Assembly: GCA_029237915.1 (NCBI GenBank)
Contig: JAQWHD010000039.1
Coordinates: 1 to 64,000 of the forward strand
Source of the DNA: Thalassotalea sp.
GTDB taxonomy: Bacteria > Pseudomonadota > Gammaproteobacteria > Enterobacterales > Alteromonadaceae
Length of the DNA: 64,000 nt
Reading direction: 5' to 3'
This document shows, in pieces, positions 1 through 8,639 of the stretch. Under the pieces are notes generated by a model that was given only the letters and a program-made list of their open reading frames with translations, made no database searches and was not told the origin of the DNA. The stretch's first letter is position 1. Every line of letters starts with the position of its first letter. A program made the translations under genes and the position numbers.

Positions 1-306
1 GCCGAAGAGGCATGAAGGTGCGAATACATCAGGGGCCAGAGGTAGCACCTCAAACAGAGTCCGAATATACGCTCGCATCATTCTTATTTAAAAAGCAAAA
101 TAAATTGTTGTAATTAAACGGGAGTCCATATACGCAATGACCCAGTTTTTGTACTTCTGTTGATAGCGCTTCAGAAACGAATAAGAACTAATGGGATTAC
201 TGCAAAGTAATCCTTTTTTTTCATTTAAGCGGGTCATAACTCTGTTACCAACAATTAACGCTAATAGAACGAACTAAATACAACAATGCTTGAAGATTTC
301 TTTGCG
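1..306. other. Left-edge non-coding stretch with a possible gene tail
   Basis: No recognised gene lies here. A frame open from the window edge ends with TAA at 111-113 and could be the last 36 codons of a gene to the left; the peptide is not one I recognise. Two related copies of a GAGTCC..ATATACGC motif sit at 57-72 and 121-135. A terminator follows at 194-221. The rest, up to the 3' end of the helicase gene, shows nothing. Confidence 0.4.
194..221 (+). terminator. Rho-independent terminator
   Basis: A 7-bp stem (GGATTAC / GTAATCC) with a 6-base loop is followed by eight T on the + strand. It fits the end of a rightward transcript entering from outside the window; there is no T run on the other strand. 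Confidence 0.7.
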
Positions 307-2382
307 TTAATATTCAATATTTCTTGCAAATGGAGGCAGTGAGTCAAGTAAGTTTTTACCATATCGTTTTGACACTAAGCGCCTATCCAATATGGTGATC
401 ATGCCGGTATCTTTTTCATTTCTTAACAGTCGTCCACACGACTGAATTAACTTTTTCGACGCATCAGGTACCGATAACAACATAAAAGGATTACCACCTT
501 TAAGCTTTATGTATTCGGCTTGGGCTTGATCTACTGGCGAAGTTGGCACTGAGAAGGGCAACTTTGTAATGATCAGGTTGGTTAAATACTTACCGGGCAA
601 ATCGAGTCCTTCGGAAAAACTCTGACTACCAAAGATAATACTGGTTTTATCTTCATCACATAATTTTTTATGTTGCTCTAGAATATGCTGGCGCGAGTGT
701 TCACCTTGTACCATGATCTCTAGTGTAGTTTTATCTCGTAATTTCTCCGCAACACTTTCCATTTGCCAATAAGAGGAGAATAAAACTAAATTTGCTTGCT
801 GCTTTTTAAGTAATTTAGGTAATTTCTTTATTAATTCATCGGTAAACTTATCACTAACGTTGGGCTCAAAATCCATTTTAGGAATATGCAGCACGGCATT
901 TTCTTGATAATTAAAAGGTGAGTTAAGTTTGGCGTACTGAGTACCATCGTTTGCACCTAAACCTGCTTGTTTACGAAAGTGGTCAAATGTATTTAGGGCA
1001 CAAAGTGTAGCGGAACATAAAACAGCACCTTCACATTTGCTCCATAGGTGGTCTTCCAACATAAAGCCTACCTCAATAGGAGAAGCACACACTAGATAAT
1101 CATCACGCTTACCTGAGCTTTTTTCTATCCAGCGAGCGAGTGGTGCAGCTTTCTCATTATCTGATTTTGCATACATAAACCAAATTTTTTCTAAATTCTC
1201 AAGGCGTTGTATTTCAAAGCCTGATTCAGCAAGTAAAGGCTCTGCTTGATACATTTGCACCGAGCCATCTTTAACTTCTTCCATTAATAAATTATAAAGT
1301 TTATTGATCTCGGCTAGTGCTTTTTTGCTGGCCGATTGAATATCTTCGGCTAAGTTTTTTAAATTTTTATCGATAATGCCATTTTCAAATCGGTGTTGTT
1401 TATCTTCCGCAAAAAAAGCGTTTTGGTTGGCATCAATAAAACTATTTACCTTTTGTAAATCGGCGATAATTTCTTGGCTATAATCAGCTAATTTTATTGC
1501 TGGTGATATAGCACGTTGGCTTTTACACAAATTACTGATTTTATCGCTTGTAACCGATATTTTACCCAGCCAATCGATTGCGCCTTTAACGGTTGCCATA
1601 GCAGAAGAGTGATCACGGGCGATGTCCGGCAAGTGATGGGCTTCATCAATAATGTAAATGCTTTCATCTGGGTCGGATAAAATAACACCGCCACCAAGTT
1701 CAATATCAGCAAGCAATAAGCTGTGATTAACAATAAGTACGTCGGCAACGTCCATAGTTTCACGGGACTTATGAAATGGGCAATGGGTGTGGTCGCTTAA
1801 ATGCTTTAAACAACTGTGTTTGTCTGCTTGAATATGCTGCCAAACATTATTTGGTATTGGTTTAGGCCATGAGTCTCTGTCACCTTGCCATTTACCCGAT
1901 TGCAGCTTTTCGTTTAATGTTTTTAATAGCTTTATATCAGACGCTTTGGGTTTTTCTTGCCAAAGTAGGGCTTGTTCATCGTCAGAGTGGCAAGCTAAAG
2001 CTAAGCGTTGTTTACATACATAACGCTGGCGGCCTTTAACCAAACAATATTGGAAGTCTAGACCAGATTTGGATAATAAAAAGGGTAAGTCTTTTAAAAA
2101 TAGTTGTTCTTGTAAAGCTACGGTAGCCGTTGAGATGACTACTTTTTTCTGTTTGCTCATTGCTACAGGAATAGCGCCCATACAATAGGCCAGTGATTTA
2201 CCGGTACCAGTACCTGCTTCGATAACAATTTGCTTGCGCTCTTTCGAATACTCACCCGATAAGGTTTTAGCTATTTCTGCAATTAGGTAGGCTTGCTCTT
2301 TACGCGGCACAAAATTAGGCAGATTATCACCGATCCGTCGGTAGGCATTACGAATTATTTCCTTGGTTTTTGCACCCAGCAT
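307..2382 (-). CDS. dinG: ATP-dependent DNA helicase DinG
   Basis: This is an SF2 helicase of the XPD/DinG iron-sulfur family, which in E. coli unwinds R-loops and damaged replication intermediates with 5'-3' polarity. The protein has 691 residues, close to the E. coli length. It shows a Walker A motif EAGTGTGKS at residues 55-63, a DEAH box at 246-249, an SAT motif near 455, and a C-terminal QSCGRLLR helicase motif. It ends in a DinG-typical DRRLVSKRYGKNLLDSLPP stretch, which favours DinG over YoaA. The Fe-S region has C123, C191 and C201, but the cysteine that E. coli DinG carries between the last two is absent; C131 is an extra one. The gene is transcribed away from polB, and an SOS box lies between them. 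Confidence 0.93.
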   Translation of the reverse strand: MLGAKTKEIIRNAYRRIGDNLPNFVPRKEQAYLIAEIAKTLSGEYSKERKQIVIEAGTGTGKSLAYCMGAIPVAMSKQKKVVISTATVALQEQLFLKDLPFLLSKSGLDFQYCLVKGRQRYVCKQRLALACHSDDEQALLWQEKPKASDIKLLKTLNEKLQSGKWQGDRDSWPKPIPNNVWQHIQADKHSCLKHLSDHTHCPFHKSRETMDVADVLIVNHSLLLADIELGGGVILSDPDESIYIIDEAHHLPDIARDHSSAMATVKGAIDWLGKISVTSDKISNLCKSQRAISPAIKLADYSQEIIADLQKVNSFIDANQNAFFAEDKQHRFENGIIDKNLKNLAEDIQSASKKALAEINKLYNLLMEEVKDGSVQMYQAEPLLAESGFEIQRLENLEKIWFMYAKSDNEKAAPLARWIEKSSGKRDDYLVCASPIEVGFMLEDHLWSKCEGAVLCSATLCALNTFDHFRKQAGLGANDGTQYAKLNSPFNYQENAVLHIPKMDFEPNVSDKFTDELIKKLPKLLKKQQANLVLFSSYWQMESVAEKLRDKTTLEIMVQGEHSRQHILEQHKKLCDEDKTSIIFGSQSFSEGLDLPGKYLTNLIITKLPFSVPTSPVDQAQAEYIKLKGGNPFMLLSVPDASKKLIQSCGRLLRNEKDTGMITILDRRLVSKRYGKNLLDSLPPFARNIEY

Positions 2383-2419
2383 ATTTTTCTGTTTCCATGA
2401 ACAAACTTGTAGTTTACTA

Positions 2420-2439
2420 TACTGTATATACTAACAGTT
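2420..2439. promoter_or_regulatory. LexA (SOS) box shared by dinG and polB
   Basis: The 20 bases match the gammaproteobacterial LexA consensus: CTG at 2422-2424, ten mostly A/T bases, then CAG at 2435-2437, with TA and TT flanks. It lies 38 bases from the dinG start and 23 bases from the polB start. Both genes are LexA-controlled in E. coli, so one operator could repress both divergent promoters. Confidence 0.85.
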
Positions 2440-2461
2440 TTTTTGAGTTTATCGAACGAAA

Positions 2462-4888
2462 ATGTCAAATTCGTTACAAAAAGGTTTTTTACTTACCAGA
2501 CAGATACAAGATACAAGTAATGGCTTGCAACTAAGCTATTGGGTAAAAGGTGATAATGGCCCGGTAAAACTGACGGTTAATAATGAAAAAGCGATATTTT
2601 TTGTAGAAACCGAGTTTGTACAACAAGCCATACAAATATTATCCACCAATAACATTTTGCACACAGTTAATGCTTTAAAATTAAATACCTTCAACCAACA
2701 AGCCGTTTCAGCGTTCTACTTTACAAAGCTAAGCTTGTTTTATAAAGCACGTGACATCCTTAAATCGCAAAACATAAAATGCTATGAAGATGATATTCGC
2801 CCTGAAGACAGGTTTTTAATGGAGCGCTTTATTACCGGCTCTATGGAATATGTTGGTAGGGCTGAACAAAACTATAATTATCAACACTTACAGAATGTTA
2901 AGTGTAAATCGACACAGTATCATCCGATCTTATCTATGCTTTCTATTGATATTGAATGTGCTATGGATGGTGAGCTATTTTCCATTGGCTGTTATAGCGA
3001 TACGGTCAGTAAAGTGTTTATGATTGGCTCTGCTGAAGAGGGTGCTGAGCAATATATTGAATGGGTAGAAGATGAAAGCGACTTACTACTGAAGTTTATT
3101 TCTTATTTAGTTAATACCGACCCCGATATTATCATTGGCTGGAATGTTATTAATTTTGATTTTAAATTACTGCAAAAACGCTGTGATATCAATAACATCA
3201 AATTTGCTATTGGCCGCGATGGCACTAGCCCGTATTGGCGACAAAATAAATTAAGCCCAGAGCAAAATTTTATTCTGATCCCTGGTCGAGTCGTACTAGA
3301 TGGTATTGATTTATTAAAATCAGCCACATACAGTTTTCCTAGTTTTTCACTGGAAAACGTCGCTCAAGAGCTTCTTGGTATTGGTAAAGCTATTGATGAT
3401 GTTGAAAATAGGCTTGCTGAAATAGTTAGAAAATTTAAATATGAAAAACAAGCGCTTGCTAAGTACAACTTAGAAGATTGTCGTTTGGTTTGGCTTATCT
3501 TTGAAAAAACACAACTGCTTGATTTTGCTATTTTACGCTCTACTTTAACAGGTCTTGAGATGGATAGAATAGGCGGCAGTGTTGCTGCTTTTACTAACTT
3601 ATACTTACCTAAACTACATCGTAGTGGCTATGTTGCTCCGAATATGGGCGATGGGGTGAGCGATCTTGTATCCCCTGGTGGTTTTGTTATGGACTCGACT
3701 CCAGGCCTTTACAAAAACGTATTAGTGCTAGATTTTAAAAGTCTGTATCCAAGCATAATCCGCACCTTTAATATCGATCCTATGGGCTTAATTGAAGGGT
3801 TAAGGGAGTTTGAACAAGAAAATGAGCTAGAAGTACCGCAGGCTAATATTGATGAAATTAAGCCTGTGGATGCTCGATCACCAATACCCGGTTTTGACGG
3901 AGCATATTTTTCCAGAGAGAAACACTTCTTACCGGCGATTATTAACGAGCTTTGGTCTGAGCGTGATAAAGCAAAACTACAGAAAAATGCGCCTTTATCG
4001 CAGGCGATAAAAATCATTATGAATTCCTTTTATGGGATTTTAGGCTCAACTGGCTGTCGATTTTTTGATCCAAGATTATCTGGCTCTATAACTAAACGCT
4101 CGCATCAATTATTAAACACTACTAAAGATTGGATAGAGGCACAGGGCTACAGCGTTATTTATGGTGATACCGACTCTATCTTTGTCAGTGTCGGCAGTGA
4201 TAAAAACGACGAACAGTGCCAAGTCATTGGCAAAGAGATGATGCACTACATCAATAAGCGCTGGGATAAAGAGCTTAAAGATAACTATGCCATTGAGAGC
4301 AATTTAGAAATTGAATTTGAAACCCATTTTAATCAATTTTTAATGCCAACCATTCGTGGCCAAGAAGTTGGTACCAAGAAGCGTTATGCTGGCTTAGTTG
4401 GCCGGGGAGAACGGCAGAAGTTAATCTTTAAAGGGCTCGAAAGTGTCCGCACTGACTGGACTGAGCTTGCTAAAATGTTCCAAAAAACCTTATACATGAA
4501 AGTGTTTAATGAAGAGCCTGTTGAGCAATACGTACTCGATATGGTGGAAGATACACTCGCAGGTAAATTTGACCACGCGTTAGTGTACCGTAAACGTTTA
4601 AGGCGCAAGTTAGCTGATTACACTAAAAACGTACCTCCGCATGTGCAAGCAGCGCGCTATGCCGATGATAAAAATCAAAAAGCCGGCAAGCCCTTACGAT
4701 ATCAAAATAAAGGTTGGATAGAGTACGTTATGACAGTTAATGGACCGCAGACGGTTGAATACTTAACTTCTAACATCGATTATCAACTGTATATTGAACG
4801 TCAACTTGGCGCAGTTGCTGATGGTATTCTGCCCTTTATTGGCAAACGTTTCGATGAAATTTGTGATGATCAGATGCTGTTATTCTAA
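2462..4888 (+). CDS. polB: DNA polymerase II (family B)
   Basis: This is a family B DNA polymerase with 3'-5' proofreading, used for replication restart and lesion bypass under SOS. The 808 residues are near the E. coli length. The exonuclease domain has Exo I D163/E165 (SIDIEC), the region around NFDFKLL at 231-237, and Exo III YNLEDC at 335-340. Polymerase motif A is DFKSLYPS at 424-431, motif B is KIIMNSFYGILGS near 517-529, and motif C is YGDTDS at 567-572; all catalytic aspartates are present. The start is the first ATG after the LexA box. It diverges from dinG, and nothing else is obviously co-transcribed with it. Confidence 0.95.
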   Translation: MSNSLQKGFLLTRQIQDTSNGLQLSYWVKGDNGPVKLTVNNEKAIFFVETEFVQQAIQILSTNNILHTVNALKLNTFNQQAVSAFYFTKLSLFYKARDILKSQNIKCYEDDIRPEDRFLMERFITGSMEYVGRAEQNYNYQHLQNVKCKSTQYHPILSMLSIDIECAMDGELFSIGCYSDTVSKVFMIGSAEEGAEQYIEWVEDESDLLLKFISYLVNTDPDIIIGWNVINFDFKLLQKRCDINNIKFAIGRDGTSPYWRQNKLSPEQNFILIPGRVVLDGIDLLKSATYSFPSFSLENVAQELLGIGKAIDDVENRLAEIVRKFKYEKQALAKYNLEDCRLVWLIFEKTQLLDFAILRSTLTGLEMDRIGGSVAAFTNLYLPKLHRSGYVAPNMGDGVSDLVSPGGFVMDSTPGLYKNVLVLDFKSLYPSIIRTFNIDPMGLIEGLREFEQENELEVPQANIDEIKPVDARSPIPGFDGAYFSREKHFLPAIINELWSERDKAKLQKNAPLSQAIKIIMNSFYGILGSTGCRFFDPRLSGSITKRSHQLLNTTKDWIEAQGYSVIYGDTDSIFVSVGSDKNDEQCQVIGKEMMHYINKRWDKELKDNYAIESNLEIEFETHFNQFLMPTIRGQEVGTKKRYAGLVGRGERQKLIFKGLESVRTDWTELAKMFQKTLYMKVFNEEPVEQYVLDMVEDTLAGKFDHALVYRKRLRRKLADYTKNVPPHVQAARYADDKNQKAGKPLRYQNKGWIEYVMTVNGPQTVEYLTSNIDYQLYIERQLGAVADGILPFIGKRFDEICDDQMLLF

Positions 4889-5046
4889 ATAACTAACAGC
4901 TTAACTAACACCTTTATATAGCTATTTAATCTAGGTTGAAGCAAATGATTAATAAAAACTTAGTGTATTTTTTAATAAGACAAGGTATAACTTATTTAGA
5001 TGGCTAGATAGCTAAATTGTTTAACAGATAATAAAAGAGCAAAAAG

Positions 5047-6225
5047 ATGAAAAAAGACAGCAAAATAGTAAACGCAGGGCGCAGCTCTAAATGGACTGAT
5101 GGTATCGTTAATCCACCGGTTTATCGCGCCTCAACTATTGTTTTTGATACTGTTGCACAAATGAAGAAAGCTACTGCCAATAAAACCAAACAAGAAATGT
5201 TTTATGGCCGCCGTGGTACAAAAACTACGTTTGCTTTTGCTGATGCGATGAATGAACTAGAAGGCGGAGCCGGTTGTTATGTTTACCCATGTGGTACCGC
5301 AGCGATAACTAGCGCGATACTGGCATTTGTAAAAGCGGGCGATCATTTATTAATGGTTGATACCGCTTATGAGCCGACACGTGATTTCTGTACTAAAACG
5401 TTAGCTAATTTTGGTGTTGAAGTTACTTTCTATGACCCATTGATAGGCAAAGGGATTGAGGCGCTAATTCAAACCAACACCAAAGTTATCTTCTTAGAAT
5501 CACCGGGTTCATTGACTATGGAAGTACAAGATGTACCTGGTATTTGTGACGTTGCTCACAGCCAAGCACATGATATTACCGTAATTTTAGACAACACTTG
5601 GGCATCGCCTATACATTTTCAGCCTTTTGACCACGGTGTTGACGTTTCAGTGCAAGCTGCGACCAAGTACATCGTAGGCCATTCTGACTGTATGTTAGGT
5701 ACAGCCACGGCTAATGAGAAATCATGGCCAATATTGCGTGAGAACTCTTATTTACTTGGCCAATGTGCATCACCAGATGATATCTATCTTGCTATGCGCG
5801 GTATTCGCACATTAGGCGTTAGACTTAAGCAACACCAAAAAGCCTCGTTAATTGTAGCTAAATGGTTAGAGCAAAGACCTGAAGTCAAAACTGTATTACA
5901 TCCTGGATTAGAGTCATGTCCTGGTCATGACATTTTTAAGCGAGACTTTGAAGGTGGTAATGGTTTGTTCTCATTTGTGTTAAAACAATCAAATGTGCAA
6001 GCGGTAACGGCATTACTTGATGGTATGCACCATTTTAAAATGGGCTTTTCATGGGGGGGCTTTGAGAGCTTAATTTTAGCGGTTTCTGGCTTAAAGAAAA
6101 TGCGCACGGCTACGCAATGGCCACATGATGAAACATTGATCAGGCTTCACATAGGCTTAGAAGATGTTGACGATTTAATTGCAGATTTAGAACAAGGCTT
6201 TGACCGTTTGAATAAACTACTGTAA
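5047..6225 (+). CDS. metC: Cystathionine beta-lyase MetC
   Basis: This PLP enzyme cleaves cystathionine to homocysteine, ammonia and pyruvate in methionine synthesis. The 392 residues align along their length with E. coli MetC, including FYGRRGT at 52-58, ELEGGAGC near 70, the PLP-binding lysine K207 in ATKYIVGHSD, and the C-terminal LIRLHIGLEDVDDLIADL. The cluster of RRGT and GHSD motifs favours MetC over MetB. A DUF3224 gene starts 35 bases downstream and may share the transcript. No MetJ-like operator was recognised upstream. Confidence 0.92.
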   Translation: MKKDSKIVNAGRSSKWTDGIVNPPVYRASTIVFDTVAQMKKATANKTKQEMFYGRRGTKTTFAFADAMNELEGGAGCYVYPCGTAAITSAILAFVKAGDHLLMVDTAYEPTRDFCTKTLANFGVEVTFYDPLIGKGIEALIQTNTKVIFLESPGSLTMEVQDVPGICDVAHSQAHDITVILDNTWASPIHFQPFDHGVDVSVQAATKYIVGHSDCMLGTATANEKSWPILRENSYLLGQCASPDDIYLAMRGIRTLGVRLKQHQKASLIVAKWLEQRPEVKTVLHPGLESCPGHDIFKRDFEGGNGLFSFVLKQSNVQAVTALLDGMHHFKMGFSWGGFESLILAVSGLKKMRTATQWPHDETLIRLHIGLEDVDDLIADLEQGFDRLNKLL

Positions 6226-6260
6226 ATAATTTATACATTAACTTTTTAAGGTAAATAAAA

Positions 6261-6662
6261 ATGAGCCAAACATTTAACGTTACTTCACAAATAACTTCAT
6301 GGGATGAAACAAACTTTGAAGAAGAAAATACAGAAGATAAAAAGTTAACTTTAGCTAAAGTCGAGCAACAGTTTAGTGGCGATTTTATTGGCGCCAGTAA
6401 AATTAAATATGTGATGAGTTATCAAAACAAAACTCAAGCAGTATTTACTGGTTTTGAAACCATTACAGTAACCATTAATGGCAAACAGGGGGAATTTATT
6501 GTTGTGCATAATGGCAAGTTCGAACAGGGCGTAGCGAGTAGTGATTTTAACGTGGTAACTAATTCAGTAACGGGCGATTTTACAAATATATCAGGCTCTG
6601 GTTCGTTTAAATCAACTGAAAACGGCCAAGCTGAGTATCAATTTAACCTTGAACTGGTTTAA
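6261..6662 (+). CDS. DUF3224 domain protein
   Basis: This small protein of 133 residues has the DUF3224 pattern: an N-terminal F.V.SWDE, a central Y.MSY....A.F.GFETI, and C-terminal glycine-rich strands ending in an acidic tail. The family is predicted to be a beta-barrel of the allene-oxide-cyclase type. No enzymatic role is established and no signal peptide is visible, so it is probably cytosolic. It follows metC closely, which suggests co-transcription but not a shared function. Confidence 0.8.
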   Translation: MSQTFNVTSQITSWDETNFEEENTEDKKLTLAKVEQQFSGDFIGASKIKYVMSYQNKTQAVFTGFETITVTINGKQGEFIVVHNGKFEQGVASSDFNVVTNSVTGDFTNISGSGSFKSTENGQAEYQFNLELV

Positions 6663-6721
6663 TGTTAATTCAAGGGTTTATGTGTTTATGTAACTGATTT
6701 TAAAGGCTTTTGGTTTGTCCC

Positions 6722-6741
6722 TTTATGGTAACGCGTAACTG
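6722..6741. repeat. Dispersed 20-base repeat, copy 1
   Basis: Twenty bases here match 49214-49233 at 19 positions, including the core GTAACGCGTAACTG. Both copies are intergenic. The function is unknown. Confidence 0.45.
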
Positions 6742-6749
6742 ACTACAAC

Positions 6750-7004
6750 TTACTGTTCAACCAAGTCAGCAGGTTTTTTAAAGTAATTTATTAAACCAAC
6801 GATAGATGCAATTATCCAAAAGATTTCAATGACAAAACTGGCTAAATTAAAGTTAATACACAAGCTAATTAACAAAAGGATTGCTCCTGTTAAGTTAAGT
6901 AAATTGTAGTTTAAACTCTTCGGGTCTATCTTATCCATTTGGATTAAGAAAAAAGCTAATACAACTAAAGTTGTACCCATCATACCGATGATATCTGCAA
7001 ACAT
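6750..7004 (-). CDS. Small membrane protein, CBU_0592-like
   Basis: The 84-residue protein has about three hydrophobic helices (IIGMMGTTLVVLAFFLI, LNLTGAILLLISLCI, VIEIFWIIASIVGLINYF). The pattern resembles the CBU_0592 family of small inner-membrane proteins, whose function is unknown. The open frame extends eight codons further to a TTG. I chose the ATG because an AAAGGA Shine-Dalgarno stands seven bases before it. An inverted repeat lies just upstream. Confidence 0.7.
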   Translation of the reverse strand: MFADIIGMMGTTLVVLAFFLIQMDKIDPKSLNYNLLNLTGAILLLISLCINFNLASFVIEIFWIIASIVGLINYFKKPADLVEQ

Positions 7005-7021
7005 ATTTATTCCTTTGAGTA

Positions 7022-7049
7022 ATACCAATTTAATTAGTGAAATTGGTAT
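7022..7049. repeat. Inverted repeat ATACCAATTT-8-AAATTGGTAT
   Basis: Two perfect 10-base arms (7022-7031 and 7040-7049) flank an 8-base spacer. There is no T run, so it is not a classic terminator. A single arm-like TAATACCAATT also occurs near 45255, upstream of roxA. My recollection that this motif is common in Colwelliaceae intergenic DNA is not verified here. Confidence 0.6.
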
Positions 7050-7348
7050 AAGTTATTTAAAATTTACTCAGTTCCCTGGAGTCACACCAATGCCAGTAAG
7101 TGTATTCACTTTTTAGGCTTGGTGTATTGCCAATCCTTAATGACAAAACTTTGCAATACTATAGTTTTTTAGGTAAATGGTAAAACGTAAAATTGTAGTA
7201 CTTTGTAATCACTCTGTTTAATGAACTTATCACTTTAAAATGTGACTAATGATTTACTTTAAGCAGGAGCTTGGTATTATCTAACTCTGCATAAACCTCT
7301 TTCTTATTGAATTTAATCAGTATATTTAACTAACTATTTTGGAGAACC
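7050..7348. other. Upstream region of nhaA
   Basis: This gene-free stretch must hold the nhaA promoter. I see AT-rich sequence and a GGAG Shine-Dalgarno just before nhaA, but no operator I can name with confidence. Confidence 0.4.
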
Positions 7349-8545
7349 ATGAGTAAACCGCAAGAAAATTTCATCATCAGTTTTTTTAAACTCGAAACAG
7401 CCAGTGGCATCATCTTAATAATGGCTGCGTTGTTAGCAATGATCTGTGCAAATACAGGTCTTAATTTTTATTATTCCATTTTCTTAGACACACCTGTAGA
7501 AGTTAAAGTAGGGCAATTAGAAATTGCCAAGCCGCTACTGCTCTGGATAAATGATGGCTTAATGGCTATATTCTTCTTCCTTGTTGGTTTAGAGCTCAAG
7601 CGTGAATTACTTGAAGGTGAGTTGGCTGATAAACGTAATATTATTTTACCGGGTGTTGGTGCTCTAGGTGGTATGTTATTGCCAGCATTGGTATATTTAT
7701 ATTTTAACTATGACGACCCTGCTGCAGTAAAAGGCTGGGCAATACCAGCGGCAACAGATATTGCATTTGCGCTTGGTGTATTAATGCTCCTTGGCTCACG
7801 CGTTCCTACCTCAGTTAAGATATTTCTAACTTCCCTAGCTATTTTTGATGATATTGGCGCAATTATTATTATTGCAGCATTTTATACCGACGATATCTCG
7901 ATAACCGGTCTTATTATTGTTGCTTGTTGTTTACCTATTTTATATGGCTTGAATCGTGGCAATGTAGGGGCGCGAAGCCTTTATATTATGATAGGCATTA
8001 TTATGTGGGTAGCCATGCTTAAATCCGGTGTGCATGCGACATTATCTGGTGTCTTAGTCGCATTGTTTATACCTATGCGAGATGATGACGACCCTAGCTA
8101 TTCGCCATTGAAAAGTTTAGAGCATGACTTACATTCAGTTGTCGCATTTTTTGTATTACCGGTATTTGCTTTTGCCAATGCAGGCTTGAATCTATCGGGT
8201 GTTGGTATGGATGACCTTATGCATCCTGTGCCTGTTGGCATCGCGTTAGGCTTATTAATTGGTAAGCAATTAGGGGTATTTGGTTTTTGTTGGCTGGCAA
8301 TAAAAATGAACTTCACTAAGTTACCACAAGGTATGTCTTGGACTACCTTGTATGGTACTGCAGCACTTTGTGGTATTGGTTTTACTATGAGTTTATTTAT
8401 TGGCTCGCTAACTTTTGACGCAAATGATTTAGCTAAAGTATTTGATGAACGATTAGGTATTATTGTCGGCTCGCTTGTTTCTGGTGTTTTAGGCTATGTT
8501 ATTTTGAAATTTTCATTACCGAAAAAACAGAAAGTAGTTAGTTAA
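7349..8545 (+). CDS. nhaA: Na+/H+ antiporter NhaA
   Basis: This inner-membrane antiporter exports Na+ in exchange for protons, giving salt and pH tolerance that fits a marine cell. The 398 residues match the family length and form about twelve membrane helices. The ion-binding aspartate pair is D167-D168 in LAIFDDIGA. The TD pair of the unwound TM4 is T136-D137 in PAATDIAFALG. The conserved GKQLG lysine lies in the second half. An ATTTTGGAGAACC leader gives a strong ribosome site. The gene is monocistronic, ending at a terminator that faces pirin. Confidence 0.95.
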   Translation: MSKPQENFIISFFKLETASGIILIMAALLAMICANTGLNFYYSIFLDTPVEVKVGQLEIAKPLLLWINDGLMAIFFFLVGLELKRELLEGELADKRNIILPGVGALGGMLLPALVYLYFNYDDPAAVKGWAIPAATDIAFALGVLMLLGSRVPTSVKIFLTSLAIFDDIGAIIIIAAFYTDDISITGLIIVACCLPILYGLNRGNVGARSLYIMIGIIMWVAMLKSGVHATLSGVLVALFIPMRDDDDPSYSPLKSLEHDLHSVVAFFVLPVFAFANAGLNLSGVGMDDLMHPVPVGIALGLLIGKQLGVFGFCWLAIKMNFTKLPQGMSWTTLYGTAALCGIGFTMSLFIGSLTFDANDLAKVFDERLGIIVGSLVSGVLGYVILKFSLPKKQKVVS

Positions 8546-8556
8546 CATTAGGTGTT

Positions 8557-8582
8557 AAAAAGGCCTGCAACACTGCAAGCCT
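8557..8582 (-). terminator. Terminator for the pirin gene
   Basis: A stem of GGCTTGCA / TGCAGGCC with one mismatch and a 4-base loop is followed by TTTTT when read on the - strand. It ends leftward transcription from pirin. Confidence 0.7.
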
Positions 8583-8606
8583 ATTACCAAGGTATTATCT
8601 AATTTG

Positions 8607-8637
8607 GCCATCAGGTTTTTTAACCTGGTGGCTTTTT
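8607..8637 (+). terminator. Terminator for nhaA
   Basis: An 11-bp stem from GCCATCAGGTT, with one G-T pair, has a short T-rich loop and is followed by five T on the + strand. Confidence 0.75.
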
Positions 8638-8639
8638 AG

